Assembly: GCA_035578155.1 (NCBI GenBank)
Contig: JAPWDM010000001.1
Location: forward strand, 7,776,670 to 7,840,669
Source of the DNA: Brachynemurus nebulosus
Lineage: Eukaryota > Arthropoda > Insecta > Neuroptera > Myrmeleontidae
DNA: 64,000 bases
Direction: 5' to 3'
Translations under genes and position numbers: made by a program
Shown here: in pieces, positions 24,140 through 37,700 of the stretch
Position numbering within the stretch: position 1 is the stretch's first letter
How the letters are laid out: every line of letters starts with the position of its first letter
The notes under the pieces: generated by a model
The model's input: the letters and a program-made list of their open reading frames with translations, nothing else
Databases searched by the model: none
What the model was told of the DNA's origin: nothing

Positions 24140-24532
24140 TTATTATTACATAACGTAATTAGATAACGGTTTTTACACCTGCTGGTTAAAACTAATATGC
24201 TGGTTTACTGCTAATATAATAGCATACAATTCTCGCCTAAATTTGTTAGCTTTCTTTGCAACTGTTTTCTGACAATAAATTTTCTAGTATAAAACTTTAT
24301 ACAGTAAGTGTATACATAGAAGTTGACAAGATATGTAAGTGACAAATTTTGTTTCAATTAGGTGTATCTCTGCTCTGCTGTGAATAATATCCTAAGGTAC
24401 GTTAATGATAATCCCAGCGAGATCCATCCAGACCATGTGTGTATTAATTTTCTTTTTCGTATAATAACTACTTTAAGAAAAATATATGTTTTCTTTTGTT
24501 TCTTCTAACATCATATCTTAAAGTGTGCCATT

Positions 24533-24960
24533 GGGTCTATTGAATAAAAAGAAGTATTCACTTTTACTTCCTATTTTTTAAGTTCTTACTTAAATAAAAA
24601 CTTAAATAAAATTACTTAAAAAAGAGTTTACTTACAGGAAATAAGTAAACTCAAATTATTTCCAGTATTTACTTATAATTCCAGTTAATACTTCTTTTTA
24701 GTTGAATAAAAACAAATAATGACCTAAATAAATAAGTAATTTGGCATTTGTTATAATTCTCCAAAATCAAGTGTTTACCTTACAAGTAAAAGTTAATATT
24801 TATAAGTAAATACTTAAATGTTTAATTTTTTCCAGTATTTACTTTTAAGTAAAAGGTATATTTTATTCAAGTAAAATGAAACCTTATACTTAAAAGTATT
24901 CACTTCTCTGCATAAGTAACTACTTAATAAGGTTTTACTTTTTTTTTATTCAATAGACCC
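24533..24960. mobile_element. MITE with GGGTCTATTGAATAAAAA ends
   Basis: The inverted termini GGGTCTATTGAATAAAAA and TTTTTATTCAATAGACCC are flanked by ATT on both sides. The interior is a set of ACTTAAATAAAA and AAGTATTCACTT type variants pointing both ways, so the whole element could fold on itself. Confidence 0.7.
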
Positions 24961-25114
24961 ATTGTTATATATTGGAATTATATGTCCCAACAAGTGAGAC
25001 AGACCTGCGTTTCTCAAATTTTTTTCATTTGAGAGATTTTTCGCGACCCGAAACATACAAGTAAATACATAAAATTTAATTTTTTGTTGAATAATAAATG
25101 TTCGTATGCGTTAC

Positions 25115-25230
25115 GAAATGTTACAAACCAGAGGGCTCTCTATCCAAAGCACTCATTTCAGAGCACTCTGGTTTTCAGTGATACAAGCTCCGTTTTGTAA
25201 CGTTACTAAACACTTTTCTCTGGCGAACGT
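25115..25230. mobile_element. Truncated relative of the 23.8-kb MITE
   Basis: It shares GTTACAAACCAGAGGGCTC, CAAGCTCCGTTTTGTAACG and a TCTGGCGAACG end with the element at 23821-24139, but it is shorter and lacks the outer left terminus. Confidence 0.5.
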
Positions 25231-25899
25231 ACACAAACTTCAAACTGCAAATGTAGAAAAAGGAAAATTATCTTATAAATAAATTTCACAATTGCTTTTG
25301 TTAGAAAAGAAAAATTTTGCCGTATTAAAGAGTTTAAAGAAATTATTTTCAAATGCAAAATGATTGAACGAGCTTTTTGATGTTTAAGAAAAAATTGTCA
25401 CTACATTTATTGTAAACCCTGGTTCGTATACACACTGTATATATCGTATATATAGTAAAATAATAGTTAAAATCTTAATAAATAAAACATAAAAATAAAG
25501 AATGTAATTTATCTTCTTTTTTGTTGTTAAATAATTCTGAAGTTATTTATGACTAGACACATGTCAAACGACGAAAAATTAAGTTGTTTAGTAATGTTCT
25601 GGGTAGTTCAAATACTGGGTAGAATATCTTTAATATATTGTATATTATGAACAATAAATTGAAAAAGGAATGTATTAAGCTTTCCGTCATCACTTACAAT
25701 TATTATTAAAAAGTAGCTTTATATATTTCTTTTATATACATTTTTTTAATTTTTCTTTTTACCTTTAAAATTCAGTACATATTTCTATTTTATGCAAAAA
25801 AAATTTTACATATATTTTTTTTTATTTTGTGTTATTTACAGTTGTCTTAACGATGAACATTTTACCATTAAAATTGAAATTAATACTTCTTTAAAAGTA

Positions 25900-26109
25900 A
25901 AGGTCCATTCATATCTACAGACACGTATCGTAGCAGACACGACAAATATTGTTTAATGCTTTTCTTATGTGTGTATTCATATATACCGCACAGACACGGA
26001 TTGTCTGTATGTATGAATGTGTTCATAAGAAAAGCATTAAAGAATATTTGTCGTGTCGGCTACGATACGTGTCTGTGACGTTCAGTGTCTGTAGATATGA
26101 ATGGGCCTT
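25900..26109. mobile_element. TA-flanked palindromic MITE
   Basis: AAGGTCCATTCATATCTACA and TGTAGATATGAATGGGCCTT form inverted ends with one mismatch, and the inner arms (GACACGTATCGTAGC, CTTTTCTTATG) are also mirrored. Nearly the whole 210 bp can form a hairpin. TA flanks both ends. Confidence 0.75.
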
Positions 26110-26351
26110 TATACGAAATACACAGTATAATTAACGTCTTTAGTGTTGCACAGAAAGGTTCTTTTACTGAAGTTGCCACATTTTTCATGGCAGGTTGGGT
26201 GACATAACCAGCATCAGGACACAAATTTTTACCAATTTTAAATCACAAATTTTCAGAATTTTAAAAGAAACAATTTTTAAAAAGCAAAAAATACCAAAAA
26301 TTTAAGAATCTATGCTGGATTTTCACTTCAGAAGAAAGTATAACCAACTTA

Positions 26352-26695
26352 GGGTCGATTCACACTATAGTGTAGATCACAGTTCGTTCTCGGTTCAGTC
26401 TCGATCCGGTAATATATTCTTAAATGGCAACACATGAGTGTATTCAATATCAATACTAATTGATTCCAAAGAATATTTGACTAGTTATTGAGCTTGTGAT
26501 GTATTATATCAGTACTTTGGATACTTTTTAAATTAATTTTTATTTATTTAATTAATACCATCTTCTATAATTTAAAAAAAAAAAAAACGTACCGTGAACG
26601 GCATTGTAATGTGAACAAAACTTTTAATGTGATTTTGCCGGATCGAGACTGGACCGAGAACAAGCCATAATCGACACTATAGTGTAGATCGACCC
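26352..26695. mobile_element. PIF/Harbinger-like MITE, TTA target duplication
   Basis: GGGTCGATTCACACTATAGTG on the left and CACTATAGTGTAGATCGACCC on the right form imperfect inverted ends. TTA repeats occupy 26349-26351 and 26696-26698. The arms also share GTTCTCGGTYCAGTCTCGATCCGG-type sequence. Confidence 0.8.
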
Positions 26696-26712
26696 TTACA
26701 ATGAAACTATAA

Positions 26713-27218
26713 GGCCCTCCGCACACGGGTCGACTGTTTTGCAACTCGAGTTTCAAACCAGTTGAGCATGCAACGGTTTGGTGACCTTTCACATGTATAT
26801 GAATGAAGAACCGCACATGACTCGAATGAAACGGAACCGATTTTAAATCAATTTCCAACTAGTAGCATGCGACCGTGTTTACATAGTCACGAAACAGTTT
26901 CAGTCGCATGGTTGCATGGTTTGTAAATTTTTAAGTGCTTTTTATGAATATTTGTGACGTTTTTTTAATATTTAATTTGAAATGAGTGACCAAGCAATAA
27001 TCACTGAATTTTTTGAATTTTGAATTTGAATTTTTTTTTAACAAAAAATTTTTCCAACACGGTACTACTCTTTAGAAAAGTGTAAACTGATCCATAATCA
27101 GTCGCGCTCGTGTGCGGACAAACAATACCAATCAATTGCAAACCGGTTGCACATGTAAATATTGAGCAACTGGTTTGAAACTCAAGTTGCAAAACAGTCG
27201 ACTCGTGTGCGGAGGGCC
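26713..27218. mobile_element. MITE with GGCCCTCCGCACACG ends
   Basis: Long inverted arms begin GGCCCTCCGCACACG and continue through GTCGACTGTTTTGCAACT and GTTTCAAACCAGTT. The flanking trinucleotides are TAA and TTG, so the target duplication is unclear. It sits 17 bp from the previous MITE. Two open frames across it are artefacts. Confidence 0.7.
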
Positions 27219-28060
27219 TTGTGTTTTAATTCTATTGTAGTGTGCTTAAAATAATGAAAAAATATAAGTTAGCTAAGTTTTAAGAAATTCAACAGTTGTA
27301 TTTGAATTTTATGGTCTATAAGTATACGCTCAAAACAATTTATATTATGAATATATGGCTTAAAATCTTAATCACTAAAGGCGTTAAACATGTGCGTTAA
27401 ATCATCTTATTTTGATCAACCTTACCAAGATAAGATTAATCAAAACTAAAATGTACAAGTTTGCATTTAATTCAAATACAAAATCAAATATCTGCATCTT
27501 AACTGCTTTACTAAATTTAATAAACGATTGCCATTAACATATTTAATGTATGCAGAATGATTCGTACCTTGAGTATGAACTTTTAGGAATAATTGAATGT
27601 AAGATCCAAGTTGAATCAACACTTAGAACCTTTACGTTCTCTTTTTTGTTTAAATTGGTCATAAAATTATTATTTACTGATAGTAACTTACGACAAACTC
27701 AACTGCAACTGCCTTCAGGCTATAAAGTAGCAACTAAAATAATCACAAGAAATTGTTGATTTTATTCCTATTCACCTACTTTTTGTTTAAAATTAGGGTC
27801 AAGTCGCTAGCCTATTTAGAGCCCTCTGGTTTGTAACCGTGCAAGCTCCGTTTCATACCCGAACGCACCCTGTCATTTATATTATTTATTGTTAAGATAC
27901 AGATATTTAACAAATAACATGAAACAATAAGAGGCAAATACTTAACAGGCCAGTTCGTAAATTTCAAAATACTGAGTGTGTAATTTGAGTGTGTAATGCT
28001 TTCCAATGAATGATTAAATTATGTTAATTGTATTTATGGAAATTTACAAGACTTGAAAAA
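27219..28060. other. AT-rich DNA beyond the aftiphilin 3' end
   Basis: No gene was recognised. It contains only the partial MITE relative at 27818-27875. The 69-codon frame near 27.6 kb lacks any recognisable feature. Confidence 0.45.
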
Positions 28061-28066
28061 TTTATT
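28061..28066 (-). terminator. AFTPH: Candidate poly(A) signal of aftiphilin
   Basis: TTTATT on the + strand gives AATAAA on the coding strand, about 60 bp downstream of the stop. Confidence 0.45.
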
Positions 28067-28126
28067 ATAAGGCAATACTATTTACACAAAAGTAGTCCGA
28101 GATCATAATTCAACATGAACCGTATG

Positions 28127-29766
28127 TCATTTCTTTACATTTTTCGATCGCATCAAACCCTTTGGCGTCATAAAATCTAATTCGGGAATTGATGATATCG
28201 TGGCAATTGAATTTTTACTTTTTACCGTTTGTAATGTAGTTTGTGTGTGATTCTTATTTGTTGTGGTTACACACAAAGGTTTAACTGTATTTTGGTTTTG
28301 ATACGTAAAATTATTATTACTCATCATATCGCCACTGGAATGTTTGTATGTTTCAAAATGAGTCGGATTTGTAATTATATTTGGAGTGAATGGAGTCGGC
28401 GCGTTCCAACTTGTAAAATTTGGTGGATCGAACCAATTAATTTTCAGTTCATTTGTTGATTTGCTATTCCAATTGTTTGTGGTGATATTTGTGGGTTCAC
28501 GATTTGATACAAAATCAGTCCAATCGTCGTCATTGACAGATGGCGTTCCATTTTGAGTACTCGAAGAATTTTGTGGTTTAAATGTCGCCGTTGAATTTGA
28601 CACTTGTGGCGTTAGAACCGGTGTTTTACTATAATTCGATTTTTCTAATCCAGGTAACAATATCTGAGACGGAAAACTGGGCCTATTCGGTATACTGTTG
28701 CCCTGTGGTACGCCTCTAATGCTAGTTTCTGGAGGTTTCTGATTAAAAAGCAAACTATTACTAAGAGTATTCTGATTTTGTAAATCAACACTGAGTTTAT
28801 CTTGCGTTACCGGTGGAAACGAATTGAATAACGTATTATTTATGGGTAAACTACTCAATGGGTTGCTGGGCCCATAATTCGCAACTTTAGTTGATGGATC
28901 ACTCACGCATACAAAATCAGACCAATCTTCATCACTGTTCTGTGAATCTTTTGTCTCATTATTTTGAGTCACTGGTAGAGTTGTTGTCTTTGTTTCGTTT
29001 ACTGGCATATTTACTCGAATATTACTCAATCTTTCTAAATCATCCTCAGAAATACCTGGTTCTGGCCAATTGATCTCAACATTCTTTTGTTTAGTTTCAC
29101 TTTGTAGTTTTATAGGTTCCAATGGACTTGCAGAAATTGGTAATAAGGTATTATTTACATTTAAGGGGATTGGAGTAACTGGCGCAGTCGGTAGGGTTTG
29201 TATAGAAGGATTTTTAATATCGCTTGCAAACTGAAAATCAGTAAAATCATCCTCGTCAGGAGACGGGTCCGATTTTATTTCATCTACTGTAGTTGGAACA
29301 TCAAGCGTTAAGTCTTTAATTGGAACTATATCATTTTTATTTTCGGTAAAATTAGTTGTTTTTCGTGTCAGTTCTGGTGTTAATACAGTTGGCTGTAACC
29401 AAGCTGGTTTATCTTCATTTTCTATTTGATTAAAATTGAAACTTGTCGGTTGCGTTGAAGAAATGTGTGTTTCTCTTAAATTCATTTGGGAAAAATTAGT
29501 ACTAGTGGCGGGAACAGAAGAATGAAAATCAGTGAATTCAGTATCATCCTGAGAATTTTCATTCGTATCTTCATTGTGGGTAAGTGTTTCTGAGTTACTT
29601 AAACTTTCTAAATCGGTGAAATTCAACGATTTAACCGATTCAGTGTCTTTACTTATTGAATTCATTATTTGATTTTCGAAAGTATTTAATGAAGACATAT
29701 CTAAATTCACACGTTCTAAAATTTGATCTTTTTCAATTTTTAATGTCTCCGATTTATCCATAGTAG
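28127..29766 (-). CDS. AFTPH: Aftiphilin exon 4, long Asn/Ser/Thr-rich tail
   Basis: This exon encodes a disordered 545-residue tail with spaced motifs DDTEFTDF, DDFTDFQF, DEDWSDFV and DDDWTDFV, and ends with the conserved SIPELDFMTPKGLM stretch. The exon begins with CT, completing a serine codon from exon 3, so the methionine at 29761 is internal. The tail is longer than in mammals, which accounts for most of the extra length of this protein. Confidence 0.9.
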
Positions 29767-31733
29767 CTAAAAGAAAAATTTAATTTTTTAATACGAGTTG
29801 AGTTTTATGATTTTATTAAATTGTCCAAAATTAAAACTGGTAATGGCTAAAAAGTTAAAAAGGATTTTTTATTCAATTTTTTCTAGCTAATTTTGGACAA
29901 CTTAGGGAAATCACCAGGTATGTATGTAAAGAATAATAAACTTACATTCAAGAGTATTTATAAACTCAGAATCACTCCAGTCGAACTGAATTGAAGATTT
30001 TTCAGCCGATTGTTCACTGTTTGTTACATTACTAGATGGCGTGCAAGTAGTATTTTCATTTGCTTTTATCTCAACCGGTGTTGGTTTCAATGGTTCTAAA
30101 GGTGTACCTCCTAAATTAGCGACAAAACGGGGCATATTCAACGTAGAACCGTACAGCTGAAAAAAAATTATTCCATATCACAAAATCATAAAAAAAATTA
30201 AATCATTTTTATAGATTAAAAAATGAATTTTACATTTAACATGTTTATATTGCTTAAGTAAAGAATAAGGAATCAAATGATTTTTAAATTACGTTATCTT
30301 AATAATACTACTAATTATCATTATTACTGAAATGTATTATTAGATAAATAAAATGCAATGTTCAAGTGTTAGAAAAATAATTATCAATAATTTCAATTAA
30401 GATTTTTTCATATCAATCAATAAAGTTAATAATTATTTTCAAATTAAAGGCGTTTCAGTATAAAAATCTCTTAGCATTTTTCAATATTTACATTTATCTA
30501 ATTCACTTACACTTTTCTAATTCATTTCTGTCACAAGCAATTTTCTATGAAACTACTCGACGTAAAAATTAAAAAATGTATTTTGATTTGGCGAGTTAAT
30601 CTTAGGAAAATTGGAATTGAAAAAAATTTTTCTAGAAAAGGGCCATTTATATTTCTTCAAAAACTATGAATAATTAAGCTACTAAAATAAACTACAATTT
30701 TACGTTGAAAATCAAACAATTGAATCTATATAAATTGAAACTAACTACTAATACCCCGATGAAAGTATAGGTCAAATCAACTAAAAATGATCTGACGGAT
30801 TTTATGTCCGTTTTTCAGACAACAATTTATAACAGACACCACCCACATCATTATTTTTCTAATTTTTATTCATACAATTATTTATTTCATTATGATGTGA
30901 ATGGAGAACAAGGAAAGTGGTGTGAGGACTAGGATTTGGTAAATATACACCTGCAGCCGTCTTCTTAAGGAACTATGTCGATATGCATCTGGAATTGTGA
31001 AGAAGAAACTGCAGAAAACCTCCACGAGCATAGCCGACCATGAGACTCGAACCCTCGGCCCACCAGCCGGCAGTGTCAGTATCTAAGCACACTCGGCCAC
31101 TCCGCTGATATACTCTAATATAAAAAATAACAAAAAAGAAAAAAGAAAAGAGACAGAAAATTGGATTTGTCTGATTTTGCTTGATGAAGACGTCAGACCC
31201 TTATTAGTTGATTTGACCTATACTAAAATATGAATTTACTAAATATACTTATTCTTTTATCCAGATTAGACATTTTCTCTACTAACATTTTATTTTAGGA
31301 CAACAGTAAGTAACAAAGCTAATGACGACTTTTTCTAAAAGAAATCCAACGAAGTCAAGTCCTAAAAATTTTAAAAAACCTAACGTAAAAATCAGTTATT
31401 TAACCTAAACTTTAAAAAAATTTAATTTTATATTTCCTTGAACAAACTGAAATTATAAGAACTTATAAAGTACATTAATTTGAAACAAATGTTTCTCTTA
31501 ATATCTATTCATGGCTGACAAAAGGTTAGCATTGTTTCAGGTATTATTTGACTGTACAAAACACAAAAGAATTTCCTTTAAACACTAAAATAGTAAGATT
31601 TCAGTTTTGCAATATTTTCAGAAGTAAAAAAAAAGAAAGTTACTCTTTTGTAACTACTATAAACTTTTTGAGAAAATTTATTGATAATTGGCAAAACATT
31701 CTTTTTTATATATTAGTTTAAGATTTCCCTTCT

Positions 31734-31768
<35 letters not shown>

Positions 31769-34700
31769 CTTTCCAGTATTACGTCACGTGCCAGTATTGC
31801 TAAAAATTAGACAGGAGATTCGTAATAATATCGTAAAACATTTGTAATATTCACACTTCATATTTTGTATATTGTTGTTTTTTGACTATTTTATTATAAT
31901 AAATAAAATGAAATAAAATTCATTTAATATTTGGCCAAATTTTGACAAATAGTCTCAAATGATAATTGCATTTTAGTTTCATAAATTTTATATATAAATT
32001 TTTATTACGCTGGCCTGTGATGTAAGGTATTTCTGATTGAAGTTTCTGGTAACATCATCATTAACGTAAATTTTATAATTTTATTTAATTAAAATTTTTA
32101 TAATTTTGAGTAGTACTCGTATTGAGTACTATTATAACTTAAGTAATTAAAAATCAAAATAGGTCCCCTTACAACTACTGTCAAATACCCTATTCTAGAT
32201 CGAATAAAAAAAAAAACAACCCCTAAAACGCTCATGGTCACTTTTTCACTTTCTAAGCATCTTTTTGGGGAATTTGACTAATTTTGGGAAATTATTTTAA
32301 AACACACATATTTATGTATTATGCATGTATATGTTTTTAATTTTTAAAAATAATGCCGAAAATGGTTAGGAAATATTATTTAAATATTTGTTCTCAAAAT
32401 TTGCGCGAAAACGTTCATTAGCCGTCAGTTACGTCACATTCAAGAAAAAAAATTGTTTATTTTTCTTGTACCTAGGAAACATAAGAGATACACTAACAAG
32501 TAAAGGTCCTGAGGCCGGACCTATCGACTTTGATGAAACTTAAATATGTTGTAGAACACTAAAAACTAAGGGACACGTATTTTTTTTTTTATCTGCGGAA
32601 AAACGATTTGAAGGGGTAAGTCGCCCTTCAAAAATTGGGGTAAAAATTTAATTTTACAAATATCTCGAAAACAGTAAGAGATAGAGCAAAAATTTAAATT
32701 AGCGATATTGCTCTTCTTTAAAGAGCTATCTATTGATCTGCAATTTGTTCAATTTACATCAACAGGGGTGGTTGGGGGTTAAAATTTGCGGGTTAATTTT
32801 GAAAAAAGGGTGTGAAAAATAAACAGTATAAAAATTTTGTTTACAGATTTGAAATCTACATTAAAAAATCTAATTGACCTGTTTTTGCTCAATGTCCTAA
32901 TATTAAGTCTAGGGGTAGTTAACTAGGGGGTGACTGTATCGAATAGTCGTACTACTTGGGTAGTTCAAGAAGTTCTTCTTCATAGAAAATAGTTTAAGAC
33001 CATTCGAATAACGTAGAAATGAAATTCTTGATTTCAAAATTCAGTCTGAACAACACTCGAGAGGGGGTAAGTCGCCCTCTTAATTACATACTAGTTTACA
33101 TACACTAATTTTTACTATTAACACACTGACAGTGGGTAATAATATCACAATAAGTGGTTCTTGAAGTTGGACTGTCGTATGTAAGGTTTTTATAAGGTTT
33201 GTTTTTTAATGGATATTATAGTTTTCGTTATCGAAAATTATCGATACCGAAAATAACGATATTTTCAAAATGAATGGAAACTTAATAAAAATCTTACATA
33301 CGATAGTCCAACTTCAGAATCACTTATTGTGACACTATTACCCACTGTCAGTGTCTTAATAGTAAAAATGAGTAAGTATGTAAACTAGTATGTAATTTAA
33401 GAGGGTGACTCACTCCCTCTCCAATGCTGCTCAAACTGAATTACGAATTCGAGAATTTCATTTCTACGTTATTCTAATTGTCTTAAACTATTTTCCATTA
33501 AGAAGAACTTCTTGAACTACCCAAGTAGTACGACCATTCGATACAGTCACCCCCTAGTTAACTACCCCTAGACTTAATATTAGGACATTGAGCAAAACAG
33601 GTGAATTAGATTTTTTGACTTAGATTTCAAATCTGTAAACAAATTTTTTATATTGTTTATTTTTCATTCCCTTTTTGCAAAATTAACTTCCAAATTTTAA
33701 CCCCCAACCACCCCTGTTGATGTAAATTGAACAAATTGCAGATCAATAGATAGCTCTTTAAAAAAGAGCAATATCGCTAATTTAAACTTCTGCTCTATCT
33801 CTTACTGTTTCGAGATATTTGTAAAATTAAATTTTTACCCCAATTTTTGAAGAGCAACTTCACCCCTTCAAATCGTTTTTCGGCAGATAAAAAAAAATAC
33901 GTGTCCCTTAGTTTTTAGTCTTCTACAACATATTTAAGTTTCATCAAAATCGATAGATCCGGCCTCGGGACCTTTACTTGTAATAAAAAAATTGCTGATT
34001 TCTTCAAATTAACTTAATTTAATTTCCAGTTATGTTTGCTAACTGGAATTCACAGTAGCGACCCTAGTGGCGATAATGTTGAAATATAAGAGAACGTAAC
34101 GTCACAGCCCGTTTCTTTTTTAAAGTGGATTTTAGCTAAAAAATTACTTTTTTAACCTTTTGTTTTTTTGTAAATAATAAACAAATATTTTACTTCGCAA
34201 AAATACCACTTTTATTTTGAAACTGTGACAATATTGTTTCGAACCGTCAGTTCATTTTCAAACAGAATAAATATTACATTCGTTACATGCCTTATATACT
34301 AATTTTATCTACCTATACTTATTAAGGGGGAGTGGTCCAAAAATCTAAGAATCCAAAAATTTTTGGATTCTTCTATCACTTCCACCCCTTCCACTTCCAC
34401 ATCACAGACCCCCTTAATAAGTATAGGTAGATAAAATTAGTATATAAGGCATGTAACGAATGTAATATTTATTCTGTTTGAAAATGAACTGACGATTCGA
34501 AACAATATTGTCAGTTTCAAAATAAAAGTGGTATTTTTGCGAAGTAAAATATTTGTTTATTATTTACAAATATGGAATACCATAAAGTAACGCTCAAATC
34601 TATTAATATTTTGTTTTTTTTTTTTGTTTTTTTAAATAAAATTATGATAGTTAAGATGAATTAGCATAATAAATTACTGTCTTTTATTATCAATTTTCAT

Positions 34701-37700
34701 TAAAATTTATTTTGGTTGCTTTGCTTTCATACCGTCAAACACCCCATTATTGAAATATCTCATTAGTAGATCCGTCGATTATGTGAATCATTCATAATTA
34801 TTTATTAAAAGTATAAAATTGTTTTACTTACAATATTTCGAATATCAATGTTGATAACTTGCAAATATTTTTTATATACACTTGACATGTCCCAACGGTA
34901 ATTGAGTGGTTTCAAATTTTCAATATCATCTAACCGATCCCATAAATTGCACTTTTTTAATAGTTCTGGTGAAATATTTTCATCACTACTCGATTGACTT
35001 GGATCCTGCTGTACATTTGGATAGGCATCATCAAACACTTTCTTAATCATCTCTTTAATTTTCTCTTTATCAACAAAAACATTTTTACGCGAAAATAAAT
35101 TAACAATTTCTGAATCGAACTGATCCGCATTTAATTCCTCGGTGTGATGGATGGTAGCATTTGAAAAATCAGCAAACGGTTCAATTTCGCTACTAGCTTC
35201 ACTCGGCTGTTGTTCAAGTGTGGTTTCTTGGAAATTAGCAAAATCTCCAAAATCATCATCGTTTGTATCGACATCTACTGCGACTGCGCTAATATCTGTC
35301 GATTGGAAATTTGTAAACTCACTGTCATCTTCCGAATCACATTGGTCGTTTATTTTCGAAACTGTATTTTCAGTTGTTTCGAATGTCTGAAAATCATCGA
35401 AGTCATTATTTTCTATCACAATATCTGAAATTTCTTGAATTTGTTTTGTCTCTTCCGAATGTGGTACGTCACTAGGTATTTTAATTTCTGTTTCACAACT
35501 ATTGTTAGTAATTTTTTCATCGTCTAATGTTTGTTTACAAATTTCTGATTGGTCTTCTTCAGTGTCAATCGCTAAGTCATCAGATTTTCTTTTATCTTTA
35601 TAATCCTTATTTAAAACTGTGCTTTCTAAATCGTCACAACCATTTTCTTCAAAACTGGAATGATCATTTTCGTGTGAAGTATTATCTAAAATTTCATTAC
35701 TAATATCCAAAACTGTATTTCGTACATCGAGGAAATCTTTTTCATTGAGTTTTTCCTCAATGTGAAAGTCAACATTAAGTGAATTATTTATCGTTTCCTT
35801 TTCGTGAATGACTTCGTCGCTAAAAGTCGAATGTACTTCACTTAAACCGGAGTCTGAAGTTAAAAATGACGGCACTGAGTCTTGACTTGTATTGTCTTTA
35901 TCATTCTCCGAGTTGATTGTTTTCAGTTCATTTCCTGGTAAATTTTCTATGTCTACTGATAAATTTGTTGGTTGATATGTTGACGGGGACATTAGATTTA
36001 CTCGCTGTGGTGTAGTTGGTAAAGATAAACCTTTAAATATAATAAACATGTTAATTAAAATTCATATAGTGTTTGAAAAATTATCAACTGAATCGGCTGG
36101 GACTCGAAACCGGATCTCTTGGTTACCAGCCAAGCGCCTTACCAATTAGGCTACCGACCGATTGTTCGAGTGCCACTTCAGTCCGATAATCAATCAAACA
36201 CATCCTCTCTTTAATGCGAGACGCAGTTATATTTTTAACAAAAAAAAAATCAAAAATAATAACATGTGTAAAAATCATTATATTAAGTTATACCTACGAT
36301 CACCTATCTTGGCAGCGCACAGAAGACACAAACCGTATGTCAGGGAATTTATTTATTTATTTCAGTGTTTTAAATGTAGATATATATCAAAAGTATTTGT
36401 CTTGTACTTATCATGCATTATTTCAAATACTTACGTTTTTGCCATAGGCAAGTTACTGCCAAGTTACGTGACCCTAGCTATAGTAAAAAAAATTTTCCAT
36501 ATTAATCAATTACTAAATAATATGAAAATGTAGGTAATTCCTTTTAAAGTCACTGAGTCTGAGGATTATTCGCCACGGGAACTGATTCTAGTGTCGTCTG
36601 GTGGTTAAAAATAAAAGCTATCTATGACAAGTCGTATTTATACATGGCCTGTGACAATTGTTTATTGTGATTTGTAATGATGAGTGAAATAAATAAAAAT
36701 AATTTACTTAAATTATGTAATGTATCACAATGTAAAAAAAGACGTCATAAATTTCCCAGTGATGAAAAATTAAAGAAAAAATGGTTAAAAGCATTAAAAA
36801 TGCAGTATGCTATCAAGAATGCGAATCTGTCATCGACCCTTTTTAAAATCTGATTTGTTTCCTACTAGTAATTATTTTTATAGATTTAAATGTACTCGAA
36901 AAGAATATTTACCTTTCTATGTATACAATATTTTATTGTATATTTGTATTAATTATAATAAAGGAAGTACCTTGGATTAACATTTTGGAGTAAAGTTTAC
37001 GTTCATCGTCATCTAAATCTTTACAACTTTCATCATTATTGTCCTGAAAATGACACATTTCAGTAAGAGGGATACCAGCAGCATATTCATCACATTTATT
37101 TTTTTTATATTTCCCCCATTTTCTAACTTAGTCATATCATTGCTAGAAATAAATTTTAAAAGAAAGGATAGAAATGTAGGATTAAGTCCAGTTTAGAAAG
37201 AATTTCATAATAACAATTAAGAAATTTTGTATCATTATGGAGAAAAATTTTATCATTATTTAGGAGAAAAAAAAAGAAACGAAAAATTAGTTTATGTAAG
37301 TACATATAAACAGAAAACAAGAGAACCAACCGATAAAGAAAAACTAATGCTGCAAAAATGTGCTTGCATTTTCCATCTGCACCCGCAATACAAGAACATT
37401 TTGCACAAATATTTATCTCATTACTGATAAGTTCTAGCTTCATTTCAATTTGATGCACTTGTTGCACCTGAGACGATGATTGACAAAGAGCAGCTATTTG
37501 TATGCATTCTGAGCTTCTTGTTTCTTTCAAACCGCATGCAATAATGTGGTTTGCTTTATAAACCTGTTCCCCTTCAACTAAGGGTCTTTTAGAATTACCC
37601 AAATACTTAATAATATCATTGATATTTATTTCAAATTGTTTATTATCAATTATGTTAAAAAAAAAGTTGGTTACGTTTGTACTTTCCTACTTCTTTTTAA

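Noticed and set aside
36091..36161. A functional tRNA-Thr gene
   Set aside because: T-stem and acceptor mismatches and an anticodon not expected in eukaryotes; kept only as tRNA-like.
36162..36447. Two open frames of 123 and 77 codons
   Set aside because: AT-rich intronic sequence next to a tRNA-like repeat, with no domain or splice support.
36973..37048. A possible extra aftiphilin exon (DNNDESCKDLDDDERKLYSK), which has an acceptor-like CAG and acidic sequence
   Set aside because: It creates an immediate stop when joined to aftiphilin exon 1, while exon 1 joins exon 2 in perfect phase. Its frame also extends upstream into SWIM-type transposon sequence, so it belongs to the 36.6-37.8 kb element.
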